A DNA stretch of 64,000 nucleotides from Kribbella capetownensis (GTDB lineage: Bacteria > Actinomycetota > Actinomycetes > Propionibacteriales > Kribbellaceae), in NCBI RefSeq assembly GCF_004331485.1, contig NZ_SJKD01000001.1, positions 124,001-188,000 on the forward strand, written 5' to 3'. Position 1 is the first letter of the stretch. Every line of letters starts with the position of its first letter. Made by a program: the position numbers and the translations under genes. Positions 17,219 through 26,419 of this stretch are shown here, one piece after another. The notes beneath the pieces were generated by a model. That model ran no database searches and was not told where the DNA came from. It saw nothing but the letters and a program-made list of their open reading frames with translations.

Positions 17219-18436
17219 ATGCCGTCCGTGGTGCTGCTCGGCACGCTGGACACCAAGGGCGACGAGTACGCCTTCGTCCGCGACCGCCTGATCGCCGCCG
17301 GCCTCACGGTCGTCGTGGTCGACGCCGGCGTCCTGGGTACGCCGGGACTGACCGCCGACGTCACCCGGGACGAGGTGGCCGCCGCGGCCGACGTCGATCT
17401 GGCCGCGTTGCGTGACGCGGCCGATCGTGGTGCGGCCGTGAGCGCCATGGCGGCCGGTGCGGCTGACGTCGTACGGCGGTTGTACGACGAGGGCCGGTGT
17501 GATGGTGCACTGGCGCTTGGAGGGACCGGCGGTACGTCGATCGCGGCCGCGGCGTTCCGTGGTCTGCCGTTGGGCGTGCCGAAGGTGATCGTGTCGACCG
17601 CGGCGGCCGGCGCGACGTCGGCGTACCTGCGGGAAACCGATCTGGTCCTGATGCCGAGCGTGGTCGACGTGGCCGGGGTGAACCGCTTGTCCGCCCGGAT
17701 CCTCGCCAACGCGGCTGCCGCGGTCGCGGGGATGGTGACCGCCGAACCGGTGCATGATGCTGCGGACCTTCCGTTGCTGGCGGCAAGTATGTTCGGAGTG
17801 ACGACGCCGGCCGTGGACATGGCGCGCGGTCGGCTGGCAGACCTGGGCTACGAGGTCCTGGTGTTCCACATGACCGGGACCGGTGGGCGGACGCTGGAGT
17901 CGCTGGCTGGATCGGGCCAGCTGGCAGGGGTTCTCGATCTCACCACCACCGAACTGGCCGACGAGTTGGTCGGCGGGGTGTTCTCGGCCGGACCGGATCG
18001 GCTCACGGCAGCAGGTTGCGCCGGGATTCCGCAAGTGGTCTCGGTCGGGGCCCTGGACATGGTCAACTTCGGCCCGCGCGACACCGTGCCGCCGCAGTTC
18101 GCCGACCGGAACCTCTTCGTGCACAACCCGAGCGTCACGCTGATGCGGACGACGCCCTCCGAGTGCGCGGAGCTCGGCTGCCGCCTCGCCACCAGGCTGA
18201 ACGGGTCGACCGGCCCAGTGGCGTTGCTCCTGCCGTTGCGCGGGATCTCGGCGATCGCGGTCGAGGGCGGCCCCTTCTACGACCCCGCGGCCGATGCCGC
18301 CCTGTTCGACGCGATCCGTGACACTGTGGACCGCTCGGTCGTCGAGGTGGTGGAGCTCGACGCCGCCATCAACGACGAGAGTTTCGCGCACGCGGCGGCC
18401 GATGCACTGAACGCCTTTCTACGGAAGGAAAGTTGA
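17219..18436 (+). CDS. Tm-1-like ATP-binding protein (UPF0261 family), second copy
   Basis: A 405-residue paralogue of the protein at 9167-10378, sharing the N-terminal [14 protein letters not shown] and the [30 protein letters not shown] block. The ATG at 17219 aligns with the first copy. A GTG at 17210 would add three residues and overlap the cupin stop. With the next gene it rebuilds the two halves of plant Tm-1. The chemical role is unknown, but ATP or a related nucleotide is the expected ligand by analogy with the Tm-1 structure. Confidence 0.85.
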   Translation: MPSVVLLGTLDTKGDEYAFVRDRLIAAGLTVVVVDAGVLGTPGLTADVTRDEVAAAADVDLAALRDAADRGAAVSAMAAGAADVVRRLYDEGRCDGALALGGTGGTSIAAAAFRGLPLGVPKVIVSTAAAGATSAYLRETDLVLMPSVVDVAGVNRLSARILANAAAAVAGMVTAEPVHDAADLPLLAASMFGVTTPAVDMARGRLADLGYEVLVFHMTGTGGRTLESLAGSGQLAGVLDLTTTELADELVGGVFSAGPDRLTAAGCAGIPQVVSVGALDMVNFGPRDTVPPQFADRNLFVHNPSVTLMRTTPSECAELGCRLATRLNGSTGPVALLLPLRGISAIAVEGGPFYDPAADAALFDAIRDTVDRSVVEVVELDAAINDESFAHAAADALNAFLRKES

Positions 18437-18438
18437 GG

Positions 18439-19266
18439 ATGGAGCGCGACACGATCCTGGACCGGCTGCGGGCCAAGCGCGCGGCCGGTGAGCTGATCGT
18501 CGGCGGCGGTGCGGGCACCGGGCTGTCCGCCAAGTGCGAGGAGGCCGGCGGCATCGACCTGATCGTCATCTACAACTCCGGCCGCTACCGGATGGCGGGC
18601 CGCGGCTCGCTGGCCGGATTACTTGCCTACGGCAACGCCAACGACATCGTGCTGGACATGGGTCGCGAGGTGCTCCCGGTCGTCAAGCACACCCCGGTGC
18701 TCGCCGGGGTGAACGGCACGGACCCGTTCTACCAGCCGACCGAGTACCTGCGCCGCCTGATCGATCTCGGCTTCTCCGGGGTGCAGAACTTCCCCACGGT
18801 CGGCCTGATCGACGGCACCTTCCGGGCGAACCTGGAGGAGACCGGGATGGGGTACGCCGAGGAGGTCGCGATGATCGCCACCGCACACGAGCTCGGCCTG
18901 CTCACGACGCCGTACGTGTTCTCCGCCGAGGACGCGACCGCGATGACCGAGGCTGGTGCCGACATCGTCGTCGCCCACCTCGGCCTGACCACCGGCGGCG
19001 CGATCGGCGCCGGGACGGCGCGGACGCTCGAGGAGTGCGCCGTACTGATCGACGAGTGGACGGCCGCGGCGCGGGCGGTCCGGCCGGATGTGTTCGTGCT
19101 GTGTCATGGTGGCCCGATCGCCGAGCCGGCCGACGTACAGCGGATCCTCGAGTTGTGCCCGACGATCGACGGCTTCTACGGCGCTTCGTCGATGGAGCGG
19201 TTGCCGACCGAGCAGGCGATCACGGCCACCACGAACACGTTCGTGAACCTGCGACGCAGGTCGTAG
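18439..19266 (+). CDS. phosphoenolpyruvate hydrolase-like TIM-barrel protein, second copy
   Basis: A 275-residue TIM-barrel protein, the same length as its sister at 10375 once the ATG at 18439 is used; a TTG at 18433 overlapping the previous stop is possible. GGAAGG upstream serves as ribosome binding site. It repeats the signatures [38 protein letters not shown] and [13 protein letters not shown]. It closes the second operon and runs directly up to the convergent sortase gene, whose stop codon abuts its own. Confidence 0.85.
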   Translation: MERDTILDRLRAKRAAGELIVGGGAGTGLSAKCEEAGGIDLIVIYNSGRYRMAGRGSLAGLLAYGNANDIVLDMGREVLPVVKHTPVLAGVNGTDPFYQPTEYLRRLIDLGFSGVQNFPTVGLIDGTFRANLEETGMGYAEEVAMIATAHELGLLTTPYVFSAEDATAMTEAGADIVVAHLGLTTGGAIGAGTARTLEECAVLIDEWTAAARAVRPDVFVLCHGGPIAEPADVQRILELCPTIDGFYGASSMERLPTEQAITATTNTFVNLRRRS

Positions 19267-19938
19267 CTACTTGGCCAGGCCGATCGCGGTGGCCATGACG
19301 ACGAGGTTGTCGGCGTACCCGCCGCGGGAGGCGTTGTACGGACCGGTGCAGGTGATCAGCACCAGGCGGTGGTCGACCTTCTGGTCGAACGCGCCGCTCT
19401 CGGTGGCGAGCGCGTTCTTCGGCACCGACACGATCGAGCTGACCCGGTACGACGCCGCGTGGCCGGCACCGTGGAGTACGACGGTCTCACCCGGCTGGAT
19501 GTGCCGCAGCCGGGCGAAGAAGCCGAGGCCCTCGGTCTTGGTGTCGACGTGGCCGGCCACGACCACCGAGCCGAACGGGTCTCCGGCCTCGGCACCGCCG
19601 TCCCACCAGCCGACATTTCGTGCCCCTTCGGGCACTATCAACTGCCCGGAAACCGTGCTGGCGGGCAGTACCGGAGCATGCGCACCACCCGGCAGCACGA
19701 CCTGGGTCGGCACGAACCGGATCCGTTGACTCGGTGCGGGCGTGCCGATCCGGGCCGGCGGCGCGGAGGCCGCGCCGTCCGGACCGGAAGGAGTCGGGAT
19801 CGTCGGTGTGATCACCGTCGAGAACCCGGGAACGCCCGGGAGGGACGACGGCGTCGACGCGCCGCCGTCCGACCCGGGGCCCGGCGATGCACCGTCGGCC
19901 TGCGCGGAGCACCCCTCCAGGCCCACGCAGAACATCAA
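19267..19938 (-). CDS. class F-like sortase
   Basis: At least 223 residues. After an Ala/Pro/Gly-rich linker, the sortase beta-barrel starts near residue 75. The catalytic His is in VVVAGHVDT, the Cys in LVLITCTGPY, and the Arg probably in NASRGGYADN. Sortases join or anchor surface proteins at the cell wall. The start is uncertain: the frame stays open upstream through CTG and TTG codons that give a hydrophobic LLPGLLLLMFCVG stretch, and GGAGG lies right after the stop of the upstream DUF4397 gene, so a CTG start near 19947 is possible. The DUF4397 protein is a likely substrate. Confidence 0.78.
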   Translation of the reverse strand: MMFCVGLEGCSAQADGASPGPGSDGGASTPSSLPGVPGFSTVITPTIPTPSGPDGAASAPPARIGTPAPSQRIRFVPTQVVLPGGAHAPVLPASTVSGQLIVPEGARNVGWWDGGAEAGDPFGSVVVAGHVDTKTEGLGFFARLRHIQPGETVVLHGAGHAASYRVSSIVSVPKNALATESGAFDQKVDHRLVLITCTGPYNASRGGYADNLVVMATAIGLAK

Positions 19939-19964
19939 CAGCAGCAGTCCGGGCAGGAGCCTCC

Positions 19965-20867
19965 TCAGCGGCGGACCACCTTCCGGACCGTCACCACAGC
20001 GGCCAGCAGACCGACCAGCAGTGCAACGACCCAGAGACCGGACTCGTCAGCGGCAGAGCTTTGCGCCTGGTCAAGCCCTGCTGCCTGTCCGCCGGTCCCG
20101 GTGTTGACCAGACCCGGCTTGCCGGATCCCGTGCCCGGGAGTTTGATCGTCCCGGCCGCCACCGTCATCGTCTTCTGCGTCGGAGCACCGACCGCGAATA
20201 CCCGGGTCAGATATCCGGCCTTGATCGGCAGATCCATCGGACCGAGAACAACAGGTGAACTCGCCCCGGCCGGCACGATGTCGACCTTGTAAGTCGCCGC
20301 CGGAACCACCGCTTCGAGCGATTCTCCGTTGGCCACGTTGGCGAACGCCACCTTGCCGTTCACCCGGATGTCGGCCGGGCCGACGGCCGCATCGTGCGCG
20401 ACCCGCAGCCCACCCTTGTCGGCCGGCACCGCGTCCAGCTTGTTCGCGTACGTCGTGATCAGCGGCGCGCCCGTCGGCGACACCGGCTGATGGATGACGA
20501 CGTCGATGCTGGCACCCGGGCCGACCGTCACCTCACGCTGGATGACCAGCTTTCCGCCTTGCTTGGCAGTGACCATCCGCTTGCCTGCAGCAACACCGAA
20601 CGGCCCGACCAGCTTCGCGCCCGCCACCGCGCCGGCCACCGGCTTGCCGTCGATGCTGATGTCCAGCGACTTCCCCGGCAGTCCCTGGACGACGTACAGA
20701 TTCCCCCCGGCGGCAGCATCGGCGGGTGCCGTCAGCACTGCCGGTGCGGCCGCGACCGTCACCGCCAGCAGCAACGGAATCACCCTTCGAATTACCGGAC
20801 CCCGAATTCTCGAAAATATCCCTTGGGATACTGCCCGGAATTTTCCGGACACGCTCTGTTCCTGCAT
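19965..20867 (-). CDS. DUF4397 domain surface protein with C-terminal membrane anchor
   Basis: A 300-residue exported protein. The signal peptide lies within residues 20-52 (RVIPLLLAVTVAAAPAVL), followed by a DUF4397 beta domain (NLYVVQGLPGKSLDISIDGK) that seems to be repeated from about residue 150 (GLRVAHDAAVGPADIRVNGK). The C-terminus has a small GL-VNTG-TGG segment, a spacer, one helix (LWVVALLVGLLAAVVTV) and a basic tail, the layout of a sortase sorting signal although the LPxTG core is degenerate. The sortase gene follows at once in the same direction. Confidence 0.75.
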   Translation of the reverse strand: MQEQSVSGKFRAVSQGIFSRIRGPVIRRVIPLLLAVTVAAAPAVLTAPADAAAGGNLYVVQGLPGKSLDISIDGKPVAGAVAGAKLVGPFGVAAGKRMVTAKQGGKLVIQREVTVGPGASIDVVIHQPVSPTGAPLITTYANKLDAVPADKGGLRVAHDAAVGPADIRVNGKVAFANVANGESLEAVVPAATYKVDIVPAGASSPVVLGPMDLPIKAGYLTRVFAVGAPTQKTMTVAAGTIKLPGTGSGKPGLVNTGTGGQAAGLDQAQSSAADESGLWVVALLVGLLAAVVTVRKVVRR

Positions 20868-21001
20868 TCCGAACCCCCTCGAAGTGCGCCTGAAAAATAC
20901 GGCAGTAATTGCCGCACCCCACTAATTTCGGCGTATCGTAAGCGCAAGTCCGATCCGGCGCCAGAGGAAGCGCCCGGATCCGTTGTGGGGGGCGGTGGCT
21001 C

Positions 21002-21793
21002 ATGTCAGGACGGCGTTCTCCGAACACAGCACCGGCGGTGGGCCAGGAGTTCCTCCCGAGCGACGCATCGGGGGTGGAGGACCTCCGCCGACGGCACCCA
21101 GGGATACGGGGCCTGGTTGCGGTCGCGCTGACCCTCGGGCTCGGCGCGACCGCTGCATGTTCAGGCACCGGCGGCACACCGGTCGCCCCCAGTCCAGGGC
21201 TGACCGGATCCGTCAGCGTCAGCCCGGCCGACGGCGTACCGGTGACTCCCGGTCCCGGAGTGACCATGCCAGGGATCCGGCTGACCGCCGTACCGCGCAA
21301 CGACGGGTCGTTCGACGTGACCGAGGACGTGATGTTGCCTGAGGCCACAGACATCGTCCAGCTGCAGCTGCCGGACTCCGGTGAGCACCTGCCCGGGTTG
21401 ATGGCCAAAACGGAACCGCGGGCGACGAACCTGCAGGTCGTCGCCGACGGCGAGCAGGTGCCGGTGGAGCAGACCAGTCTCGCCGCACCCTTGGACCTTC
21501 CGTTGACCGTGGCCGCGTCCAAGCTCCGACTGAGCTACCGGCTGTCCGGCTCGTCCGTGCAGCGCACGCCGTCCACCTCCCGCCGCGCCGGCGCGGCGAT
21601 CCGGCCACTCACCGCGGGCGCCGACGGCACCCTGCCGACCACTCTCACCGTCACCCAGGGACTACTGAACGCCGTCTGTCCGCTGCTGACCGAGACCCGA
21701 TGCGCCGTCGGCAATCCCCCGAAACTCGGCATCCTGCCTGACATCCCGGCCAACAAGGCACTCGTCGTCCTGCAACTGGATCTGCCCAACTGA
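21002..21793 (+). CDS. putative secreted lipoprotein of unknown function
   Basis: A 263-residue protein that I do not recognise. After about 35 polar residues comes a hydrophobic segment (GLVAVALTLGLGATAAC) ending in a possible lipobox, then a Gly/Pro/Ser-rich linker and a beta-rich domain (VTEDVMLPEATDIVQLQLP). The 35-residue extension before the signal segment is unusual and may mean a later start, but no better ribosome site is seen; GGGGGGCGG precedes the ATG. It is divergent from the DUF4397-sortase pair and may be part of the same surface system. Confidence 0.55.
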   Translation: MSGRRSPNTAPAVGQEFLPSDASGVEDLRRRHPGIRGLVAVALTLGLGATAACSGTGGTPVAPSPGLTGSVSVSPADGVPVTPGPGVTMPGIRLTAVPRNDGSFDVTEDVMLPEATDIVQLQLPDSGEHLPGLMAKTEPRATNLQVVADGEQVPVEQTSLAAPLDLPLTVAASKLRLSYRLSGSSVQRTPSTSRRAGAAIRPLTAGADGTLPTTLTVTQGLLNAVCPLLTETRCAVGNPPKLGILPDIPANKALVVLQLDLPN

Positions 21794-21824
21794 TTCCGGA
21801 CCACGCAAGGCCTACGCTGAGCTC

Positions 21825-23294
21825 ATGACGGATGAGCGGATCGCGTTCGGCACCGCCCGGGCGCGGTGGGTGCTGGCGGCCACGGCCCTCGGATCCGGGA
21901 TGGCGTTCCTGGACGGAACGGTGGTGAACGTCGCACTGCCGGCGATGGGCGAGGACCTGAACGCCGGCATGGGCGGGCTGCAGTGGATCGTCAACGGCTA
22001 CATGCTGCTGCTCGCGTCGCTGATCCTGCTCAGTGGTTCGCTCGGCGACCGGCTCGGCCGGCGCCGGATGTTCGTCACCGGGGTGATCTGGTTCGCGCTC
22101 GCCTCGGTGATCTGTGCGGTCGCGCCGAACCTCGAGGTGATGATCGCCGGCCGCGTCCTGCAGGGCATCGGCGGCGCGCTGCTCACCCCGGGCAGCCTGG
22201 CGATCCTGCAGACCACGTTCCAGCACTCCGATCGCAGCAAGGCCGTCGGCACCTGGTCCGGCCTCACCTCGGTCGCCGCGGCGGTCGGCCCGTTCGTCGG
22301 CGGCAGCTTGGTCGACAGCGGCTCCTGGCGGCTGATCTTCGTGATCAACGTGCCGATCGCACTCGTCACCGTTCTGGTCACGGTGCGGCACGTCCCCGAG
22401 ACCCGCGACGAGACCGCGGCCGGGAAGCTCGACCTGGCCGGCGCGGCAGTGGCGACGATCGGTCTGGCCGGCCTGACCTTCGGCCTGATCCAGGCCGGCG
22501 AGGACGGCCTCGGCAGCCCGCTCGTCCTGAGCACGCTGGCGATCGGCGTACTCGCCTTCGTCGCGTTCGTCGAGGTCGAGCGCCGCAGTTCGCACCCGAT
22601 GCTGCCACCCGGCATCTTCAAGAACACCCAGTTCACCGGCGCCAACCTGGTCACGGTGGTGGTGTACGGCGGGTTCGGCACGGTGACGTTCCTGCTCGTC
22701 GTCTATCTCCAGACCGCGCTCGGGTACGACGCCCTCTGGGCCGGGGCCGCGCTGTTGCCGATGACCATCCTGATGCTCGCCCTGTCCGGGTACTCCGGTG
22801 CGCTCTCGGAGCGGATCGGCGCCCGGCTGCCGATGACCATCGGGCCGGCACTGATGGCGGTGGGCTTGCTGTTGATGCTGCGGATCGAGCCGGGTTCGTC
22901 GTACGTCGAAGCGGTCCTGCCGGCCGTCGTCGTCCTCGGATTCGGTCTGGTCGCGACGGTCGCGCCGCTGACGGCGACCGTGCTGTCGTCGGTCGAGGAC
23001 CACCACGCCGGGATCGCCTCCGGCGTGAACAACGCGGTCGCCCGGTCGGCGCAGCTGATGGCGGTCGCCGCGATCCCGATGGCGGCCGGGATCACCGGCG
23101 ACTCCTACCGCGACCCGAGCGCCTTCCAGGAGGGGTTCGATCGGGCGGTGTGGATCTCAGCGATCCTGACCGCCTCCGGCAGCGTGGTGGCCTGGTTCAC
23201 GATCGGCGACCGGGCCGCGCAGCGGGTCCATCTGCACCACCACCGGCACTGCGCGGTGGAGGCCCCGCCGTACGCCCAGACCCGCGAAGGCTGA
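21825..23294 (+). CDS. MFS transporter, DHA2 (EmrB/QacA) drug exporter family
   Basis: A 489-residue membrane protein with about 14 predicted helices. The DHA2 signature MAFLDGTVVNVALPAMGEDL sits in helix 1, and SLGDRLGRRRMFV is the conserved loop 2-3 motif. Motif C (GPFVGGSLVDSGSWRLIF) marks an antiporter. Members use the proton gradient to export drugs or lipophilic compounds. It stands alone, 31 bases after the lipoprotein gene, with no adjacent regulator. Confidence 0.88.
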   Translation: MTDERIAFGTARARWVLAATALGSGMAFLDGTVVNVALPAMGEDLNAGMGGLQWIVNGYMLLLASLILLSGSLGDRLGRRRMFVTGVIWFALASVICAVAPNLEVMIAGRVLQGIGGALLTPGSLAILQTTFQHSDRSKAVGTWSGLTSVAAAVGPFVGGSLVDSGSWRLIFVINVPIALVTVLVTVRHVPETRDETAAGKLDLAGAAVATIGLAGLTFGLIQAGEDGLGSPLVLSTLAIGVLAFVAFVEVERRSSHPMLPPGIFKNTQFTGANLVTVVVYGGFGTVTFLLVVYLQTALGYDALWAGAALLPMTILMLALSGYSGALSERIGARLPMTIGPALMAVGLLLMLRIEPGSSYVEAVLPAVVVLGFGLVATVAPLTATVLSSVEDHHAGIASGVNNAVARSAQLMAVAAIPMAAGITGDSYRDPSAFQEGFDRAVWISAILTASGSVVAWFTIGDRAAQRVHLHHHRHCAVEAPPYAQTREG

Positions 23295-23308
23295 TACCTG
23301 TTCCCAGT

Positions 23309-23343
23309 CTGTCTGTTGCCGGCCTGTCTGTTGCCGCCGGCAA
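23309..23343. repeat. tandem 15-base repeat forming a terminator-like hairpin
   Basis: CTGTCTGTTGCCG occurs at 23309-23321 and 23324-23336, a 15-base tandem unit. The repeat also builds a perfect 8-base stem, TTGCCGGC at 23316-23323 with GCCGGCAA at 23336-23343. It fills the gap between the convergent MFS and M23 genes, so it may end transcription from either side. There is no U-tract. Confidence 0.55.
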
Positions 23344-24147
23344 TCAGCAGGCCGGGATGTCGCGGCCGGAGTTGTCCTTGGCCTCGTCGTTGCCCCAGCG
23401 GGACAGGTAGTAGGCCGACACCCACTGGTTCGCCGGGCCGACGTCCAGGTCGGTCTTCAGCCACCAGTGGTTGAACGCCGTGCCCACGCGGACCTCCGGG
23501 CCCCAGACCCGGCAGAACACATAGTTGGTGCCCTTGTTCAGCGTGCCGGTCTGCGTACCGCCAGGGGTGCTGTAGCCGGGCGCGTTGGCGAACGTGTCGA
23601 CCCAGAACTTGCCGTCGCCCGCGCCGCAGTTGGCGCTGGTCTCGTAGTGCTGGTTGTACGACCAGGTGAGCGGCACCGCATGACCGTTGAAGAACGCCTG
23701 CTGCACGACTCCGTTCAGCTTCTGCTCGAAGTGCAGGTGCGGTCCCGTGCTGTCGCCGGTACTGCCGACGATGCCGAGCTGCGTGCCCTGGCCCACTGTG
23801 TTGCCGACGGCAACATCACGCCGATCCATGTGCAGGTAGCGGGTCTGCCAGCCGCCGCCATGGTCGATGACGACCATGTTTCCGCCGGTGGAGGACAGCA
23901 GTGACGCACTGACCGTCCCGCCGGCCGACGCAAGGACCGGCGTACCGCGGGTGTGGCCGCCCGGGTCGACCATGTCGATCATCCACTGGCTGGCGTGACC
24001 GCTGTGGCTCGCGGTGGTCCAGCGCAGTCCGCACGGGATCGGCATCTGGAAGCCGGGCGCCGCCATCGCGGTCGTCGGTACGGCGATCAGCCCGGTGGCG
24101 ACGAGTGTTGTCAGAACCAACGACATGAGGATGCGCTTGAGGTTCAT
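23344..24147 (-). CDS. secreted M23 family metallopeptidase
   Basis: A 267-residue exported protein. The signal peptide MNLKRILMSLVLTTLVATGLIAVPTTAMA is followed by an M23/LytM core at about residues 40-165: HSGHASQWMIDMVD carries the first zinc ligands, YLHM and GPHLHFEQ the rest. The C-terminal 100 residues form a beta-rich domain with paired cysteines (ETSANCGAGDG, YVFCRVWG, DIPAC) that may bind the cell wall. Predicted role: cleavage of peptidoglycan cross-bridges, or lysis of other bacteria. Confidence 0.87.
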   Translation of the reverse strand: MNLKRILMSLVLTTLVATGLIAVPTTAMAAPGFQMPIPCGLRWTTASHSGHASQWMIDMVDPGGHTRGTPVLASAGGTVSASLLSSTGGNMVVIDHGGGWQTRYLHMDRRDVAVGNTVGQGTQLGIVGSTGDSTGPHLHFEQKLNGVVQQAFFNGHAVPLTWSYNQHYETSANCGAGDGKFWVDTFANAPGYSTPGGTQTGTLNKGTNYVFCRVWGPEVRVGTAFNHWWLKTDLDVGPANQWVSAYYLSRWGNDEAKDNSGRDIPAC

Positions 24148-24231
24148 CGGGGCGGCCCCTTCGCGAGCGGTTGGGCTCAGGGTAGGACCGCGTCCCCAGG
24201 TCCGGCACGCCTTTCGACCTGCACTGAAACG

Positions 24232-24960
24232 TCAGCGCAAGGCTCGGTAGCGCCGGCGAACGTCGGGAGCGAAATGCTCGGTCGCGTAGCTGAGCATGGT
24301 CCGCGGCATCGCCGCCGCGTACTCGTCCAGGAAGGCGCGCAACTCTTCGTCCGAGACCCGTTTGCCAGCTTCGCGCAGCATCCAGCCGGAGGCCTTGTGG
24401 ATCAGGTCCTGCGGATCGTCGAGCACTTGCGGCGCAAGCGCGTAGATGTCCGCGCTGTCGCCTCGCCTGATGAACCATTGCGTCGCGACGAGCGCGATCC
24501 GCCGCTCCCATAACGACGACGACCGGATCAGGGTCTGCAGTTCGTCCCGCGGCTTGTCGGACAGGTACCCGCCGACGATGTCCGCCGCACTGCAGTCGAC
24601 CAGATCCCAGTTGTTGATGTACGCCGTACTGCGCAGGTAGAGATCGTGGATCGCGGTGACTTCCGCGGGGTCCGCCGTACGCGGCTTGACAGCGCGAGCC
24701 GACCGATCGGCCAGCAGGCAAAGGATCGCCAGCCGGTGCTCGTGGACCGGGCTGGTCAGCGCCTGCTCGAGCTCGGGCAGCGGGAGGCCTGCGCGGAGGT
24801 ACGGCTTGAGCAGTCCGCGGATCGTGGACAGCTTCACCCCGATCATTTGGTCGCCGTGGCCGTACCCACCGGGCTGCAACTTGAAGTACCGCGACAGCAC
24901 CTCCGCCGCCGCGGGATCAGCCGCGGCGTCGATGTCGGCGAGCAGGTCTTTGGTACTCAA
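24232..24960 (-). CDS. DNA alkylation repair protein (AlkD-like HEAT repeat)
   Basis: A 242-residue all-alpha protein of the AlkC/AlkD group. AlkD removes N3- and N7-alkylated purines without flipping the base. Recognisable segments are GVKLSTIRGL near residue 40, NWDLVDCSAADIVG near 115, RRIALVATQWFIRRGD near 152 and HKASGWMLREAGKR near 190, which carry the Asp and Trp residues of the AlkD active surface. Length is normal. It is the second gene of a pair, overlapping the SDR gene upstream by four bases. Confidence 0.87.
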   Translation of the reverse strand: MSTKDLLADIDAAADPAAAEVLSRYFKLQPGGYGHGDQMIGVKLSTIRGLLKPYLRAGLPLPELEQALTSPVHEHRLAILCLLADRSARAVKPRTADPAEVTAIHDLYLRSTAYINNWDLVDCSAADIVGGYLSDKPRDELQTLIRSSSLWERRIALVATQWFIRRGDSADIYALAPQVLDDPQDLIHKASGWMLREAGKRVSDEELRAFLDEYAAAMPRTMLSYATEHFAPDVRRRYRALR

Positions 24961-25700
24961 ATGAGGAGGCCGCCGGTGGCACGGAGGTTCTGGCCGGTCA
25001 TCCAGCGGCTGTCGGGGCCGGCCAGGAACGCGACCACGTCGGCGACCTCGGCCGGCTCGCCCATCCGGCCGAGTGCGGTGATCCCGACCAGCTTGTCCTT
25101 GGCCTCCGGCGGGTTCTCCCGGTGGAACATGTCGGTGTCGGTCGCACCCGGCGACACCGCGTTGACGGTGATCCGGCGGGCGCCGTACTCGCGAGCGGCG
25201 ACCTTGACGAAGAGCTCCAGCGCCGCCTTGCTGCCGGCGTACAGGGAGATGCCCGGGCCGGGGACCGCGGTGTTCAGCGTGGACAGGGCGATGATCCGGC
25301 CGCCGTCGGGCAGCACCTGGCCGGCCCGCTGGATCGCGAAGAACGGACCCTTCAGGTTGGTCGCGACGGTCTCGTCGAAGTCGGCCTCGGTCACGTCCGC
25401 GATCCGCTGCACCTTCGCCTGCGCCGCGTTGCAGACGAAGATGTCGAGAGTGCCGGTCGGCTCTGCTGCCCGCTCGAAGAGCTCGTCCACACCAGTCAGG
25501 TCGGCCTGATCGGCTTGGACCGCAATCGCCTCACCGCCGGCCGCCTTCACCTCCGCGACCACGTCCGCGGCCGCGGCCTCGCTGCTCAGATAGGTGAACG
25601 TCACCACGGCACCGTCGGCGGCCAACCGCCGGACGATCGCCGCTCCGATTCCGCGCGAGCCGCCGGTGACCAGTGCCGCCTTGCCGTCGAGTACGCCCAT
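24957..25700 (-). CDS. SDR family oxidoreductase
   Basis: A 247-residue classical short-chain dehydrogenase. It has the dinucleotide motif TGGSRGIGAAI at residues 12-22, NAAQ after strand 4, the catalytic YAGSK, and the PGATDTDM motif after strand 6. The fold resembles 3-oxoacyl-ACP reductases (FabG-like), but the substrate is open. It overlaps the AlkD-like gene by four bases and is probably co-transcribed with it, without an obvious functional link. Confidence 0.88.
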   Translation of the reverse strand: MGVLDGKAALVTGGSRGIGAAIVRRLAADGAVVTFTYLSSEAAAADVVAEVKAAGGEAIAVQADQADLTGVDELFERAAEPTGTLDIFVCNAAQAKVQRIADVTEADFDETVATNLKGPFFAIQRAGQVLPDGGRIIALSTLNTAVPGPGISLYAGSKAALELFVKVAAREYGARRITVNAVSPGATDTDMFHRENPPEAKDKLVGITALGRMGEPAEVADVVAFLAGPDSRWMTGQNLRATGGLLI

Positions 25701-25978
25701 GTCCGCTCCTTCAACCGTGTGTTTTCCTCCTGTCTACCACCGGCCCGGGGGCTGTCGGCTTCGTCGGGCGGACTGTCCGGATCGCCGCGCGGCTTGACGC
25801 TTCGGATAGGCACACCTACGTGCTGGCAGCGCTTACATCCGGTCAAGGTCACGCTCCGAGGTCATCCGCGTCAGACCCGTTGTGACGTTAAGCCGTTGGG
25901 GCATACGGTGAGAGCAGGGCAGTTCCATCCCGCCAGGACCGACCGGCGTTCGTGGCGCTACCCGGGGGAGAGACCGGC

Positions 25979-26362
25979 GTGACAAGCCACCCAGAGCCGC
26001 GGGACGGCGAGATGATCAGAACGACTTTCGACGCTGTGACCGTGGAGCTGGAAGCCGGCGTACTGCTGGTCCGGATGTCAGGTGAGATCGACATCGCCAC
26101 CACCGACTTCGCCTCCGAGTCGATCCGGGCCGCGGTCGCACCGCCGGCCCGGCTGATTCTGATCGACGTGTCAGCCGTCACGTTCTGCAGCTCCGCCGGC
26201 CTCGGCAACCTGGTCGAAGCCCGCAACCTGGCCGGCCAGCACAACATCACGCTGGCCCTCGTCGGCGTCGGCCGTCCGGTCGACCGCCCGCTCGCCGTCA
26301 CCGGCCTGGGCGGTCAGTTCCGGATCTACTCCACGGTCGCCGAGGCCCTCGCCGACATCTGA
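25979..26362 (+). CDS. STAS domain protein (anti-sigma factor antagonist)
   Basis: A 127-residue SpoIIAA/RsbV-like protein. The GTG start at 25979 is preferred because GGGGGAGAG lies seven bases upstream; an in-frame GTG at 25952 has no such site. The phosphorylatable serine is in TFCSSAGLGNLV, the strand before it is LILIDVSAV, and MSGEIDIATTDF is the opening of the fold. Such proteins release a sigma factor by binding its anti-sigma kinase. No partner kinase or sigma gene is adjacent. Confidence 0.85.
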   Translation: MTSHPEPRDGEMIRTTFDAVTVELEAGVLLVRMSGEIDIATTDFASESIRAAVAPPARLILIDVSAVTFCSSAGLGNLVEARNLAGQHNITLALVGVGRPVDRPLAVTGLGGQFRIYSTVAEALADI

Positions 26363-26391
26363 TCCGGTCGCGGCCGGATCATCGGCAGGGG

Positions 26392-26405
26392 TGGAATCGA
26401 TTCCA
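26392..26405. promoter_or_regulatory. LacI-type operator before the metallo-beta-lactamase/glycosidase genes
   Basis: TGGAATCGATTCCA is a perfect 14-base palindrome with the central CG step typical for LacI-family operators. It lies 14 bases before the GTG at 26420. The same core, with one or two changes, appears at 31052-31065 before the third ABC operon and at 43507-43520 and 31481-31494, so it is probably bound by the LacI protein encoded at 29878. Confidence 0.65.
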
Positions 26406-26419
26406 GTTCACCGTCTAGG

